A DNA stretch of 64,000 bases from Anaerolinea sp. (GCA_029975965.1 JARKOV010000114.1:1-64000); one strand, 5' to 3'; counted from the stretch's first letter, positions 15,920 through 25,234 are shown. The notes: a model not told the origin generated them from the letters alone. Numbers and translations: made by a program.

Positions 15920-17386
15920 ATGACCGGGTTCAGCCTGTTTGGCAACCTGCGCCTGCGCGGCTACCAGGAAGAAGCGGTGTTCAAAGTGCTCGACTCGATC
16001 TTCAATCAGAAGGGTCGCTCGCTGGTGGTGATGTTCCCGCGCCAGAGCGGGAAAAACGAGCTCCAGGCGCAGCTCGAGGCGTACCTGCTTGCGATGTATT
16101 GTCACCTGCCGGCGGAGATTGTCAAAATCTCGCCGACCTGGCGACCGCAAAGCCTGAACGCGATGCGCCGGTTGGAGCGCGTTTTGAAAGCCAACCTGCT
16201 GACCCGCGACCAGTGGCGGCGGGAGAGCGGCTACATTTACCGGGTGGGTGAGGCGCGCATTTTCTTCTTCTCGGCTGCGCCGGAGGCCAACATTGTTGGC
16301 GCGACCGCCTCTTTGCTGTTGGAGGTCGACGAGGCTCAGAGCGTTTCCCTCGAAAAATACGACCGCGAGATCGCCCCTATGGCCGCCTCGACCGACGCGA
16401 CGCGGGTGTTCTGGGGCACCGCCTGGACTCCCGAGACGCTGCTCGGGCGTGAGCTGCGCGCCAGCCAGGCAGAGGAGCAAGCCGATGGGCAGCGGCGCGT
16501 TTTCCGGATCAGCGCGGACGTGGTGGGGCGCGAGATACCGTCTTACCGGCGCCACGTGGATCAGATGGTGGCGCGCCTGGGGCGCAACCATCCCGCTGTC
16601 CGCACGCAATACTTCTCGGAAGAAATCGCAGCCGAAGCCGGGTTGTTCCCGGCGGAGCGCCTGGCGCTCATGGAGGGAGAGCATGCCTGGCAGGATGTGC
16701 CGCAACCCGGAGAGACATATGCTTTCCTGGTCGACGTGGGCGGCGAGGAGCGCCCCGGCGGGCAAGGTGACCGGCGGGAGCACGATGCGACCGCGTTGGT
16801 GATCGTCTCGGTCGATCGCAGCGCGCTGGCAGACCCGGCGGTGCGCGCGCCGGTCTACCGGGTGGTGCACCTGCGCCAGTGGCGCGGCGAGAAGCACCCC
16901 AGGCTGAACAACCAGTTGTGCGCGCTGGCGCGCACCTGGAACGCGCGGCGGGTGGTGATCGATGCGACCGGGGTGGGCGAAGGCCTGACCGCTTTCCTTG
17001 AAAAGGCTTTACCGGGGCGCGTGCTGCGCTACGTGTTCAACGCGCAGACCAAGAGCCGGCTGGGGTTGAACTTCATCGAGGTGGTGGAGAGCGGTCGCTT
17101 CCGCCTGCCGCGCGCCGCAGACTCGCGCGCCGAGGAGCTGGTGGAGCTGCTCAGGGCGCAGCTCCGCGCCTGCCAGTACCAGGTGGGGGCGCGGTCGTCG
17201 CAATCGATGCGCTGGGGCGTGGCGGAGAACGCCCGCCACCCGGCGACCAACGCGCTGCTCCATGACGACTTGCTGCTGGCTGCGGCGCTGTGCGCCCAGC
17301 TCGACAAGGTGGAATGGCCGCTGGTGGGGGGCGGGAGCGGGATTATCCAGGGGAGAGATCCGCTGGAAGGAAAAGAGAAATTTTGA
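15920..17386 (+). CDS. Phage terminase large subunit
   Basis: This is the ATP-driven DNA packaging motor with its nuclease. With the start at 15920 the product is 488 residues. The ATPase part has a terminase-type Walker A (PRQSGKNE, residues 40-47) and Walker B (VDEAQ, 135-139), the SAAPEANIVGATAS region between them. The C-terminal RNase H-like nuclease has D271 (FLVDVGGEE), D347 (VVIDATGVGEG) and D448/D449 (HDDLL), so all key acids are present and the enzyme should be active. The start is uncertain: ATG 15647 and TTG 15881 are in the same frame. A heptad array follows the stop. Confidence 0.88.
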   Translation: MTGFSLFGNLRLRGYQEEAVFKVLDSIFNQKGRSLVVMFPRQSGKNELQAQLEAYLLAMYCHLPAEIVKISPTWRPQSLNAMRRLERVLKANLLTRDQWRRESGYIYRVGEARIFFFSAAPEANIVGATASLLLEVDEAQSVSLEKYDREIAPMAASTDATRVFWGTAWTPETLLGRELRASQAEEQADGQRRVFRISADVVGREIPSYRRHVDQMVARLGRNHPAVRTQYFSEEIAAEAGLFPAERLALMEGEHAWQDVPQPGETYAFLVDVGGEERPGGQGDRREHDATALVIVSVDRSALADPAVRAPVYRVVHLRQWRGEKHPRLNNQLCALARTWNARRVVIDATGVGEGLTAFLEKALPGRVLRYVFNAQTKSRLGLNFIEVVESGRFRLPRAADSRAEELVELLRAQLRACQYQVGARSSQSMRWGVAENARHPATNALLHDDLLLAAALCAQLDKVEWPLVGGGSGIIQGRDPLEGKEKF

Positions 17387-17398
17387 GGGACGGATGTG

Positions 17399-17461
17399 GA
17401 ATGAGGAATGAAGAATGAGGAATGAGGAATGAAGAATGAAGAATGAAGAATGAAGAATGAA
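17399..17461. repeat. GAATGAR heptad tandem repeat (9 units)
   Basis: Nine near-perfect 7-bp units (GAATGAG or GAATGAA) begin 12 bp after the terminase stop. They are the same heptads as after dnaX at 9332-9393. Confidence 0.85.
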
Positions 17462-17518
17462 GAGATTCGATTAAAGATAGTTGAGTGAAAATTGAGCAAT
17501 GAAGATGCATTCGTTATG

Positions 17519-17535
17519 CGTCACTCATCACTCAT
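17519..17535. repeat. Short TCATCAC heptad run before the portal gene
   Basis: Two and a half units of GTCACTC/ATCACTC end just before the GGGAGG ribosome site of the portal gene. This is the short counterpart of the arrays at 9441-9508 and 38667-38728. Confidence 0.6.
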
Positions 17536-17553
17536 CCTTTGTGGGAGGTGACT

Positions 17554-18828
17554 TTGATCAAGCGTCTGTTGGATCGCTGGATTGAGCCGGAGGTTGCGCG
17601 GCGGGTCAGGCTGGCGCTGGCCGAGACGGACCAGACCATCACGGTTGGCTGGCGCAATGGGGCCAACGAGCGGGATCGCTACGATTACGACCGCGAGCAG
17701 GTGTTGGACCTGGCGCTGGAGGCCTGGCGGACCAATCCGCTGGCGCGGCGGATCGTGGAGTTGACCACCCAATACGTGGTGGGCGGCGGGTTGCGCCTGT
17801 CCTGCGCCGATGCGGAGGCAGAAGCATTTCTGCGGGCCTGGTGGGATCACCCGTTGAACCGCCTGTCGATGCGCGCCCCGGAATGGTGCGACGAGTTGAC
17901 CCGGGCGGGCGAGCTTTTCCTGTTGCTTTCGACCGACGCAGGCGGGATGAGCTACGTGCGCGCCGTGCCCGCGGCGCAAATCCGCGATGTCGAGTGCGCG
18001 GAACACGACGTGCAGCAAGAGCTGGCTTACACCGGACCGGGCGGGGAACCGGGCGAGCAAAACCGCTGGCCGGCGCTCGATCCGCAAATCGACCGCCCGG
18101 ACGAATCGGGGCAGTACCCGGCGGCGATGCTGCACTACGCGGTCAATCGCCCGGTGGGAGCGCTGCGTGGTGAGAGCGACCTGGCCCCCCTGCTGCGCTG
18201 GCTCTCGCGCTATTCGGGCTGGCTGGAAGACCGCGCGCGGCTCAACCGCTACCGCAACACCTTCCTGTTCACCGTGCGCTCCAGTTTCGCCAGCGAGGCC
18301 GAGCGGCTGGCGCGCCAGCAGTCGCTGGCAGCCAATCCGCCTGCGCCGGGGAGCATCCTGGTGACCGACTCGAGCGAGGAGTGGGGGGTGATCTCGCCGC
18401 ACCTGGAGAGCCAGGAGGCCAGGGAAGACGGCCTGGCACTGAAAAAGATGATCGCCGCGGGCGCCGGCATCCCGCTGCATTTCCTGGCGGAGCCGGAGAG
18501 CGCCACGCGCACCACCGCCGAAGCGGCCGGAGGTCCGGCTTACCGGCGCCTGGAACAGCGCCAGCGTTTCTTTTGCTGGATGGTTTCGGACGTGGCCGGC
18601 GCGGCGCTCCGCCGCTGGTCAACGCTGCGCGGTATGCGCCCGCAAGCTCCCGTGCGTGTGGAAGGCGCCGACCTTTCGGCGCGCGACAACGCCTCGTTGG
18701 CGGCGGCACTCTCGGCTGTGGCGGGCTCGCTGCTGCCGTTGTGGGAAAACAAGCTACTCGACGCCGACGAGTTGTTGCGCCTGGTGTACCGCTTTGCTGG
18801 AGAGGCGGGGAAGATCAAGGACGGGTAG
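17554..18828 (+). CDS. Phage portal protein
   Basis: The product of about 424 residues has the features of a dsDNA-phage portal: a start reading LIKRLLDRWIEPEVARRV, the core segment NPLARRIVELTTQYVVGGGLRLS, WCDELTRAGELFLLLSTD, and further on GESDLAPLLRWLSRYSGWLEDRARLNRYRNTFLF given here in parts, then ATRTTAEAAGGPAYRRLEQRQ. Portals form the dodecameric ring through which terminase pumps DNA. I start at TTG 17554 because GGAGG lies 5 nt upstream; an in-frame TTG at 17539 precedes that ribosome site. It follows the terminase as in most head modules. Confidence 0.82.
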   Translation: MIKRLLDRWIEPEVARRVRLALAETDQTITVGWRNGANERDRYDYDREQVLDLALEAWRTNPLARRIVELTTQYVVGGGLRLSCADAEAEAFLRAWWDHPLNRLSMRAPEWCDELTRAGELFLLLSTDAGGMSYVRAVPAAQIRDVECAEHDVQQELAYTGPGGEPGEQNRWPALDPQIDRPDESGQYPAAMLHYAVNRPVGALRGESDLAPLLRWLSRYSGWLEDRARLNRYRNTFLFTVRSSFASEAERLARQQSLAANPPAPGSILVTDSSEEWGVISPHLESQEAREDGLALKKMIAAGAGIPLHFLAEPESATRTTAEAAGGPAYRRLEQRQRFFCWMVSDVAGAALRRWSTLRGMRPQAPVRVEGADLSARDNASLAAALSAVAGSLLPLWENKLLDADELLRLVYRFAGEAGKIKDG

Positions 18829-18906
18829 CCGGTCGATGATTGCGGGAATAGAACGAAAGGGGCCGGTTGCTCAAGTGGGTTTACCTGGATGCGAGAAGGA
18901 GGTGTT

Positions 18907-20823
18907 ATGCAGGGAGAGAATGTGGGTGAAAGGGCAGAGAGGGCGCGTTTCGAAGCCCTGGGTGAGGTCACCCCGCAAGGTGAGTTTGAGGTGCTGGCGA
19001 TCACCGCCGGCGCAGGCAACGGTTGGCGCTTCAGCGCGCCCGTGCTGGAGCAGTCGTTGGGCCTGTGGGACGGCGTGGAGGTCTTTATCGACCATGCCAG
19101 AAGCCGGCGCAGCGTGCGCGACCTGGCCGGGGTATGCGCCACACCTGCCTGGGATGGGGAGGCGCAAGGTGTGAGGGTGCGGATCAAGCCGGTGGGCCCT
19201 TCGGCAGAGCTGCTCGCCGACCTGGGTCGCGCATGGCTGGCAAACGGCGCTCCGCATCCGCGGGTGGGTTTCTCGGCCGATGTCGTGTTCACGGCGCACG
19301 GCCGCAACGTGCAGCAGATCGTGCGGGTTCACTCGCTCGACCTGGTGATCAACCCGGCGCGCGGCGGGACGTTCGTCCGCGCGCTCAACGCTACAGGAGT
19401 GGATATGTCTGAAGAATTGGAGACCATGCAAACGATTAGTTCGATCGACGAAAGCCAGCCGCAGGCCGGAGACCGGCTGGAGGCGCAACGCACCCAGTTG
19501 AGCCGTTACCTGCTGGAGGCCGGGCTGCAGACGGCCAAGCTGCCGCCGGCGATGGAAGCCTACGTGCGCGGGCAGTTCGAGGGTCGCGACTTTGAGCCGG
19601 CGCAGCTCACCCGCGCCATCAGCGAAGCCCGCAAGCTGATCTCAGACCTGATGGGGCCGGGCGCGGTGGTGGGACCGGGGCGCATCACGGGCATGTTCGA
19701 TTCACGCGACCAGTTGCAAGCTGCGGTGGATGATCTGTTCGAAGTGCCGCGGGACGAATCGCTCAAGGGGCTCAAAGCGCACCGCCTGCAGGGCATCCGC
19801 GAGCTGTACCTGATGTTGACCGGCGACTACGATTTCCACGGCGGCTATGACCACAGCCGCGCTCAGCTCGCCCTGACCACCGATTTCACCGGACTGGTCA
19901 AGAACGCCTTGAACAAGATTGTGACCAACACCTGGGAGATGCTCGGGCGCGCCGGGTATGACTGGTGGACGAAGGTCTGCCTGGTGGAGCACTTCAACAC
20001 GATCAACCAGATCACCGGCATCCTGGTCGGCACGGTGGGAGACCTGCCGGTGGTAGCAGAGGGCGCGGCTTACACCGAGCTGGTGGTGGGTGACTCGCCG
20101 GAAACGGCCAGTTTCACCAAGTACGGCGGGTACGTGCCGCTCACGCTGGAATTGATCGACCGGGATGAGACGCGCAAGTTGAAAGCTTACGCTCGCGAGC
20201 TGGCCAGCGCCGGCTTGCGCAAAATCTCGAAGCTGGTGGCGGCGATTTTCACCCAGGCGGGAGGGCTGGGGCCCATCCTGGCGGACGGCGGCACGCTGTT
20301 CAACGCGACTGCCGCGACGACCGCCGGCGGCCACCAGAACCTGCGCACGACCGCCCTGTCCGCCGCCGAGTGGGACGCGGTCGGGCAGGCGATCTACAGC
20401 CAGCCGATGCTGATCAAGAACTCGGCCGGGGTGTACGGGACGGGTCCCAAGATGGCGATCTCGCCCCGGTATTTGCTGGTGCCGCGCACGCTGCAACTGG
20501 CTGCCAAGCAAATCCTGTACCCCAGCCTGGAGCGGGCGGCCAACATATTCAGCGACAACCTGCAACGCGGCGAGCCGGGCGACGTGGTCACCGTGCCGGA
20601 TTGGACGGACGCGACCGATTGGGCGGCGGCGTGCGATCCGCGGATTGCGCCGGCCATCTACGTGGGCGAACGATTTGGCATTTTGCCGGAGGTGTTCATC
20701 GCCGGCGACGAGCTGAGTCCGGCGGTCTTCACCAACGACGAGCACCGGCTGAAGGTGCGCCACTTTTTAGCTGTGTGGGTGAACGACTTCCGCCCCCTGC
20801 ACAAGTCGAATGTGGCGGGTTAA
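18907..20823 (+). CDS. Prohead protease-major capsid protein fusion
   Basis: The 638-residue product joins two head proteins. Residues 1-165 resemble an assemblin-fold prohead protease: EVFIDHARSRRSVRDLAG contains H63, HPRVGFSADVVF contains S123, and IVRVHSLDLVINPARGG contains H142, giving a His-Ser-His triad. After a linker at about 165-250, residues 250-638 look like a Mu gpT or HK97-type major head protein (VKNALNKIVTNTWEMLGRAG, RDETRKLKAYARELA, PRYLLVPRTLQLAAKQIL, FFRPL-like end). The ATG at 18907 has AAGGAGG 5 nt upstream. The two functions are normally separate genes, and the fusion would couple capsid and protease one to one. Confidence 0.78.
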   Translation: MQGENVGERAERARFEALGEVTPQGEFEVLAITAGAGNGWRFSAPVLEQSLGLWDGVEVFIDHARSRRSVRDLAGVCATPAWDGEAQGVRVRIKPVGPSAELLADLGRAWLANGAPHPRVGFSADVVFTAHGRNVQQIVRVHSLDLVINPARGGTFVRALNATGVDMSEELETMQTISSIDESQPQAGDRLEAQRTQLSRYLLEAGLQTAKLPPAMEAYVRGQFEGRDFEPAQLTRAISEARKLISDLMGPGAVVGPGRITGMFDSRDQLQAAVDDLFEVPRDESLKGLKAHRLQGIRELYLMLTGDYDFHGGYDHSRAQLALTTDFTGLVKNALNKIVTNTWEMLGRAGYDWWTKVCLVEHFNTINQITGILVGTVGDLPVVAEGAAYTELVVGDSPETASFTKYGGYVPLTLELIDRDETRKLKAYARELASAGLRKISKLVAAIFTQAGGLGPILADGGTLFNATAATTAGGHQNLRTTALSAAEWDAVGQAIYSQPMLIKNSAGVYGTGPKMAISPRYLLVPRTLQLAAKQILYPSLERAANIFSDNLQRGEPGDVVTVPDWTDATDWAAACDPRIAPAIYVGERFGILPEVFIAGDELSPAVFTNDEHRLKVRHFLAVWVNDFRPLHKSNVAG

Positions 20824-20897
20824 GGCGCGGGGAGCCGGTGGTCAGGAGCAGTGTCCAGACCGGCGTTGAAAATGCCCTGGCTTGACGAGAGACAGAG

Positions 20898-20982
20898 CCG
20901 CAAGAGATTGTGTTGTTTATCTTTTGTAAAATGTGGGATTTGCCCCACATTTTACAGAAAAATCGAAACACAATCCCGCAAG
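20898..20982. mobile_element. Miniature inverted-repeat element, family B copy 1 (about 70 bp)
   Basis: GATTGTGTT (20906-20914) and AACACAATC (20967-20975) are perfect inverted ends. Inside is a 12-bp hairpin whose arms read GTAAAATGTGGG and its complement. CCGCAAG occurs directly on both sides (20898-20904 and 20976-20982), as a target-site duplication would. It lies between the capsid gene and the next cluster gene. Confidence 0.65.
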
Positions 20983-21001
20983 TGAAGAAAGGGAGATTGC
21001 G

Positions 21002-21505
21002 ATGGGGTATACGCACGACACGGAGTTTGCGCAGTTCATTGCGCCGAACCAGATCATCCGCACGGCGGGCGCCTGGACGGACCTGCTGGCGGCGAACGTG
21101 GTGCGCTCCGACCGGGCGACGGGCGTGGGCAGCTTTACCCTGTTCGTGCCGGTATTGGTGCCTTCGAACGCCGGCCCGCTCAAGGGCGCGCGCCTGAAGA
21201 GCATCGAGCTGCATTACAAGATCGCCACCGCAGCCGGGACGGCGTTCTCGGTCGAGCTGGAGAAGGTCAGCATCAATGCTGCCGGGGTGGTGAGCGGCGT
21301 GGCGGTGCCGGTGACGCTGGATGCCGGGCACGTCACCGACGGGCAGCGCCGCGCAGCCGGCGACCACCGCATGGTGGCGAGTCTCAACGAGCCTGCCTGG
21401 GTCGACAACGATGAGGTGTACTGGCTGAGCGCGGCCGTGTCGGCGGCGGCCACGACGGCTTTCAGCCTGTTTGGCGCGCTGGCGAACTACGATTGGCGGG
21501 TATGA
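21002..21505 (+). CDS. Phage-like structural protein, unknown
   Basis: The 167-residue protein directly follows the capsid gene, where phages often encode a head decoration protein or head fibre. It is rich in beta-strand pattern (SFTLFVPVLVPSNAGPLKGA, SIELHYKIATAAGTAFSVEL) and has no enzymatic motif. GGGAG lies about 8 nt before the ATG at 21002; a longer upstream frame overlaps the small inserted element and is not used. The role is inferred only from position. Confidence 0.6.
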   Translation: MGYTHDTEFAQFIAPNQIIRTAGAWTDLLAANVVRSDRATGVGSFTLFVPVLVPSNAGPLKGARLKSIELHYKIATAAGTAFSVELEKVSINAAGVVSGVAVPVTLDAGHVTDGQRRAAGDHRMVASLNEPAWVDNDEVYWLSAAVSAAATTAFSLFGALANYDWRV

Positions 21506-21667
21506 ACGAGAAATTTACCACCAAGGAGCAAAAAAGCAGGTAAGACGGTCAGCCGGTGAGAAAAGGGCTCAATGGATCTAAAAGTCAACGTGGTGAGAAG
21601 TCGATGATATGGAGGGTGGAGCGTTTGGCTGATCGCTGACCGTTAATCGCTATAAAAAGGAGGAAGG

Positions 21668-21871
21668 ATGCCTGAAAAGGTGAAGGAGTTACTGCGGAGC
21701 CGCAAATTTTGGGCGGCGCTGGTGGGACTGGTGATGGTGGTGGTGCGCGGCTTCGACGCGGACTTCCCGCTCTCGGAGGAGCAGGTCACCTCGCTGGTCG
21801 CGCTGTTGGCGGCTTATATTCTGGGCACGGCGTTGGAGGGCAGCCGGTCGCCCACACCGCCGGCGCGCTAA
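21668..21871 (+). CDS. Small membrane protein, holin-like
   Basis: The 67-residue product has two hydrophobic segments, FWAALVGLVMVVV and VTSLVALLAAYILGTAL, separated by a short acidic turn (DADFPLSEEQ), the layout of small phage holins. AAGGAGG lies 4 nt before the ATG. No endolysin gene is nearby, so a lysis role cannot be assumed; it could be an ordinary small membrane protein of the particle system. Confidence 0.6.
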   Translation: MPEKVKELLRSRKFWAALVGLVMVVVRGFDADFPLSEEQVTSLVALLAAYILGTALEGSRSPTPPAR

Positions 21872-21882
21872 AACTGTTGGCA

Positions 21883-21912
21883 CTCAGCCCCGCATACAAG
21901 TGCGGGGCTGAG
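21883..21912. terminator. 12-bp perfect hairpin within the phage-like cluster
   Basis: The arms 21883-21894 and 21901-21912 pair perfectly around the loop TACAAG, and a few outer bases pair too. There is no T-run, so it may be an attenuator or RNA-processing site between the holin-like gene and the adaptor gene. Confidence 0.5.
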
Positions 21913-21949
21913 CTGCCGGGAACGCCCCTTTGGTTGAAAGGAAGCGGAG

Positions 21950-22399
21950 ATGGCATTTGATTTGACGGCTGCGCTCGAGCGGGTGGAAGAGCTGTTGCTC
22001 GATACGGCAAACGTTCGTTTCAGCGAGGAGGAGATCACCGCCGCGGTCCGCCTGGCCCTGGCTGAGCTCTCGCTGGCTGCAGGTGAGGGCGTTGCGCTGG
22101 AGGGGCTGGACGGCGCGCTGGAGACGACCTTTGCGGAGCACCTGGCGCACCTGGTGGCGCTGGGAGGGGCGGGTTTTGCCGCCCTGGCGCGGGCTGGCTC
22201 GCGGGCCGATTGGGAGCTGCAGGACGCGGGCGAGTTCGCCAACCTGAACCGTTGGGCAGAGCAGCGCCTCCTGGAGTTCCGCGCGCTGCTCAACCGGGCC
22301 TACCCCGATGCGAACGCCCGGATGCGCGACCAGCGCCGCAGCCTGGCGCCGTGGGCAGGCTGGGCGGACGACTTTGGCGAGCGAGAGGAGGGTGGATGA
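21950..22399 (+). CDS. Phage-like head-tail adaptor, putative
   Basis: The 149-residue protein is almost wholly helical (AALERVEELLLDTANVRF, EEEITAAVRLALAELSLA), like the small connector proteins that sit under the portal. It has a Gly/Glu-rich end. A weak AGGAAG site precedes the ATG, and its stop overlaps the next start (ATGA). No specific family is recognised. Confidence 0.6.
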   Translation: MAFDLTAALERVEELLLDTANVRFSEEEITAAVRLALAELSLAAGEGVALEGLDGALETTFAEHLAHLVALGGAGFAALARAGSRADWELQDAGEFANLNRWAEQRLLEFRALLNRAYPDANARMRDQRRSLAPWAGWADDFGEREEGG

Positions 22400-23706
22400 T
22401 GGAGATTGCCCTGGTGCATGGCGCCGCGACGCTGGCGTTGAACGGAAACGGGGTGAGCGGGGCGGTCGCGGCGGCGCGTTTTGCCGATGCGGAGATGCAC
22501 ATGTTGGACGTTGCCTTGCAGGGCGCGCCGGAAGACATCTCAGATGCGGTGACGGGCATCGCCCTGCTCCTGTTCGAAGCGATCCGCACCAACCGGCAAA
22601 CGGCAGAGACCTGGGTTTACCTGCAGGTCACGCTGGCTGATGGCACGACCTGGCGCAGCCCGGTCCACGGCGGCTGGCTCACGCTGGCGCGTGGGGCTGC
22701 CGGGCGGCGGCTGAATGCGCAGGGGGTGCGGCTCAAGCTGGAGCGCGCGGACTGGTGGGAAACGGTCGAGCCGCGCTACGCGACGATCGGCAACCGGCAC
22801 GGCACGTCGAGTGGGCCGGGAGGGGTGACGGTGTACAACCACAAAGACGCGCTGCACGATAATTTCATCGATATCGATGGGGTGAACGGCGACCTGCCCG
22901 CGCCGGTGCGGCTGCTGATGGACGGGGCGGGGATGAGCAACATCGAGGCTTTTTGCGGGTTGGGCTGCTACCTGGAGCGCAGCCAATTCCAGGTGCGCTA
23001 CGAGGGCGAGAGCGGCAGCTCAGGCGCGGGGGTGACCGCGTCCATCCTGGCGGATGCAGCTTGCGCGGGCGGCAGTTACGCCGGCCTGTCCTGGTCGGGC
23101 GCCGCGGAGGTCAACGCGCGGCACTGGCTGGTCTCGCGCCAGGAGGCAGGAGGGCTGGCAGGGCGCATCTTTCGCCCGTTGCTGCGCCTTCAATCGGCAG
23201 TCGGCACCGACGAGGCGCTGTGGCTGGCGCTGATGGCCGGGTACAACGATGCGGGGACAGTCGAGCCGGTCTATCGCGGCGAGGCGGTGAGGGTGCACGC
23301 GGCGCGCCAGATGGTCGTGCTCCCGCCGCTGCCCTTGCCGCCCTGGCCGGCGCCTGCGGGCGGCTCAGAGAACATGCAGCTCTGCTTGCTGGCCCAGGCC
23401 GAAACCGCCGGCGCCCACACGCTGAACATCGACCAGCTTTTGCTGCTACCCTGCGATTCCTTCCTGCACCTGATGCCGGTGTTAACCACATTCCCGGCCT
23501 TCACCGTCGAGCATGACAGCCAGAGCGGCCTGTTGACCAGCGCCGGATATGCTTTTGGCTCGCACGTTGCGGAGGGGCCGGGCATCTGGCTGGCACCTGG
23601 ACGGGCGCAGCGCCTGGTGTTCGCCTTTTCCCAGGGCACCGGCTGGGTGATCGACCACGCGCCGGTGGTCAATTTGCAGTATCGACCGCGCAGGCGGGTG
23701 CTATGA
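22396..23706 (+). CDS. Phage-like tail or baseplate protein, unknown
   Basis: The product of about 436 residues begins MMEIALVHGAATLALNG and has mixed beta-sheet character without membrane segments. ADWWETVEPRYATIGN and the later RLLMDGAGMSNIEAFCGLGCYLE recall distal-tail-type proteins that begin with a beta-sandwich, but this is a loose impression. Either ATG at 22396 or 22399 may be used; the first overlaps the upstream stop. It is coupled to the following gene by an ATGA overlap. Confidence 0.6.
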   Translation: MMEIALVHGAATLALNGNGVSGAVAAARFADAEMHMLDVALQGAPEDISDAVTGIALLLFEAIRTNRQTAETWVYLQVTLADGTTWRSPVHGGWLTLARGAAGRRLNAQGVRLKLERADWWETVEPRYATIGNRHGTSSGPGGVTVYNHKDALHDNFIDIDGVNGDLPAPVRLLMDGAGMSNIEAFCGLGCYLERSQFQVRYEGESGSSGAGVTASILADAACAGGSYAGLSWSGAAEVNARHWLVSRQEAGGLAGRIFRPLLRLQSAVGTDEALWLALMAGYNDAGTVEPVYRGEAVRVHAARQMVVLPPLPLPPWPAPAGGSENMQLCLLAQAETAGAHTLNIDQLLLLPCDSFLHLMPVLTTFPAFTVEHDSQSGLLTSAGYAFGSHVAEGPGIWLAPGRAQRLVFAFSQGTGWVIDHAPVVNLQYRPRRRVL

Positions 23707-25232
23707 GCGCGTCGACCAGCGCCTGGAGTGTTCGTTTCGAAGAGCGCGATTTCAGCCGGCCCATCCCCGCCGGAGATATCCCATGGCGTGTCGAAAGGTT
23801 GACCTGGGAAGCCGAAGGGGGTCCGGCCGAGGGTGAACTGCGCGCCGAGGCCGGGCTGCCGGCGCTTCACGACCTGACCAACCGGCTGCGCTGTGGGGTG
23901 GCGATCGCCGATGAGAGCGGCGCGCCGTGCTGGTGGGGTTACGTTCATGCGGTCGAGCTGCACCTGGACGGGGTGATCTACCGGGTCACGCTGGACGGGC
24001 TGGCGAACCGGGTGGCGGTGCGCTGGGCAGATGAGGACCCTTACGTGGAAGAGGGTCCGCAGGCATTTCAATACCAGACTGCCTGGGAAGATGACCTGCC
24101 TTCGCAGCGCCGGTACGGAGTCAAAGAGATGGTCCTTTCGATCGGCGAGGGCACGCAAGCCGGGGCAGAGGCGGCGCGCCGGACTCATCTGACCAACCGG
24201 CGGCGACCTGCATCGAGCGCGATCCCAGGAGAACGGCTGGAGCGCCCCTTTGCCCTGGTTCATTTGCGCGGATGGTACGCCACGCTGAGCTGGCGCCTGT
24301 GGAGCGAGCCGCGCGGCTTCGCCGGAAACGTCCGCCTGGGGGGCTTTGACACAGACTTTGGGCACAGCCCCACGTACCAGCGGGTGGCGCAATCCTTCGT
24401 CACCGCAGCCGCCGGCGGCTGGGAAGCGGGCGAGATATGGCTGCGGCTTTGGAAAGTGGGCAGCCCGACCGACAGCCTGGCGGTGGAGCTGTGCGCCGAC
24501 AATGCCGGCAGCCCGGGGAGCGCCCTGGCGAACCTGTCACTCGACGCCGGGCAGATTCCGGCCGAGCCGGCCTGGGTGCGGGTGGCGCTACCGGGAACGA
24601 CTGTGCTTGGGCCTGCCACGACCTATTGGGTGCAGCTACGCCGCAGCGGGGCGGTCTCGGCGACACAGTTCCACCGCGTCAAGCGCGAGGCAGACGGCCT
24701 GATTGCGCCGGGGGTGTTCAGGGTTTACGACGGGGCGGCCTGGCAGACGGACGCGGTGGCAGCCGACCTGCTGGTGGGAGTTTTCGGGCGGGAGGAGAGC
24801 ACCGCGCAGATCGCCAACATCTGCTCGCCGGATGCGGCGGGACAGTTCTTGAGCGGGGTGCGGGTTTTGGCTGCCAGCGGGGTGAAAACGCGCCTGTTCC
24901 GCGCCGGGAAGGCGAGCGCCCTGGCAGAGGTCCATCGCCTGCTGGAAATGGGGGATGCGGATGGCAACCGGCTGTCGGCGCGGGTGACCGAGGGGCGGTG
25001 GCTGCTGGTGGAGAAGCGTCCGCCGGCAGAAAGCCCGCGGCTGCGCATCTTGCCGGGCGGGGAGCTGGCGCAGCGCAACGGGCGGCGGCTGATCGCTGCG
25101 GAAAACCCGGTGGGGCAGTGGGCGCAGCTCGATCCGCTCCTGGAGTCCGGCGCGACCGGCGGTGAAACCGGGGCCGTGTACATCCGGCGCGCCGAGTGGC
25201 GCGCGGGGAGGCTGTCGGTGGGGTGGGAGTGA
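23703..25232 (+). CDS. Phage-like tail protein with carbohydrate-binding-like insert, putative
   Basis: The 509-residue protein is the last gene of the rightward cluster. The first 140 residues have the feel of a tail hub or baseplate protein (WGYVHAVELHLDGVIYRVTL). In the middle (about 200-360) is a beta-sandwich segment, including SLAVELCADNAGSPGSALANL and ATTYWVQLRRSG, a pattern found in choice-of-anchor and discoidin-like modules of surface proteins, which might bind a cell envelope. The rest (LAEVHRLLEMGDADGNRL) resembles a tail-protein tail. The role is inferred from position and weak pattern similarity. Its end is 3 bp from the convergent small gene. Confidence 0.6.
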   Translation: MSASTSAWSVRFEERDFSRPIPAGDIPWRVERLTWEAEGGPAEGELRAEAGLPALHDLTNRLRCGVAIADESGAPCWWGYVHAVELHLDGVIYRVTLDGLANRVAVRWADEDPYVEEGPQAFQYQTAWEDDLPSQRRYGVKEMVLSIGEGTQAGAEAARRTHLTNRRRPASSAIPGERLERPFALVHLRGWYATLSWRLWSEPRGFAGNVRLGGFDTDFGHSPTYQRVAQSFVTAAAGGWEAGEIWLRLWKVGSPTDSLAVELCADNAGSPGSALANLSLDAGQIPAEPAWVRVALPGTTVLGPATTYWVQLRRSGAVSATQFHRVKREADGLIAPGVFRVYDGAAWQTDAVAADLLVGVFGREESTAQIANICSPDAAGQFLSGVRVLAASGVKTRLFRAGKASALAEVHRLLEMGDADGNRLSARVTEGRWLLVEKRPPAESPRLRILPGGELAQRNGRRLIAAENPVGQWAQLDPLLESGATGGETGAVYIRRAEWRAGRLSVGWE

Positions 25233-25234
25233 GA

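Noticed and set aside
15241..25232. Complete temperate prophage with attachment sites
   Set aside because: No integrase, no repeated att-like sequence and no tRNA at the ends were found in the window.
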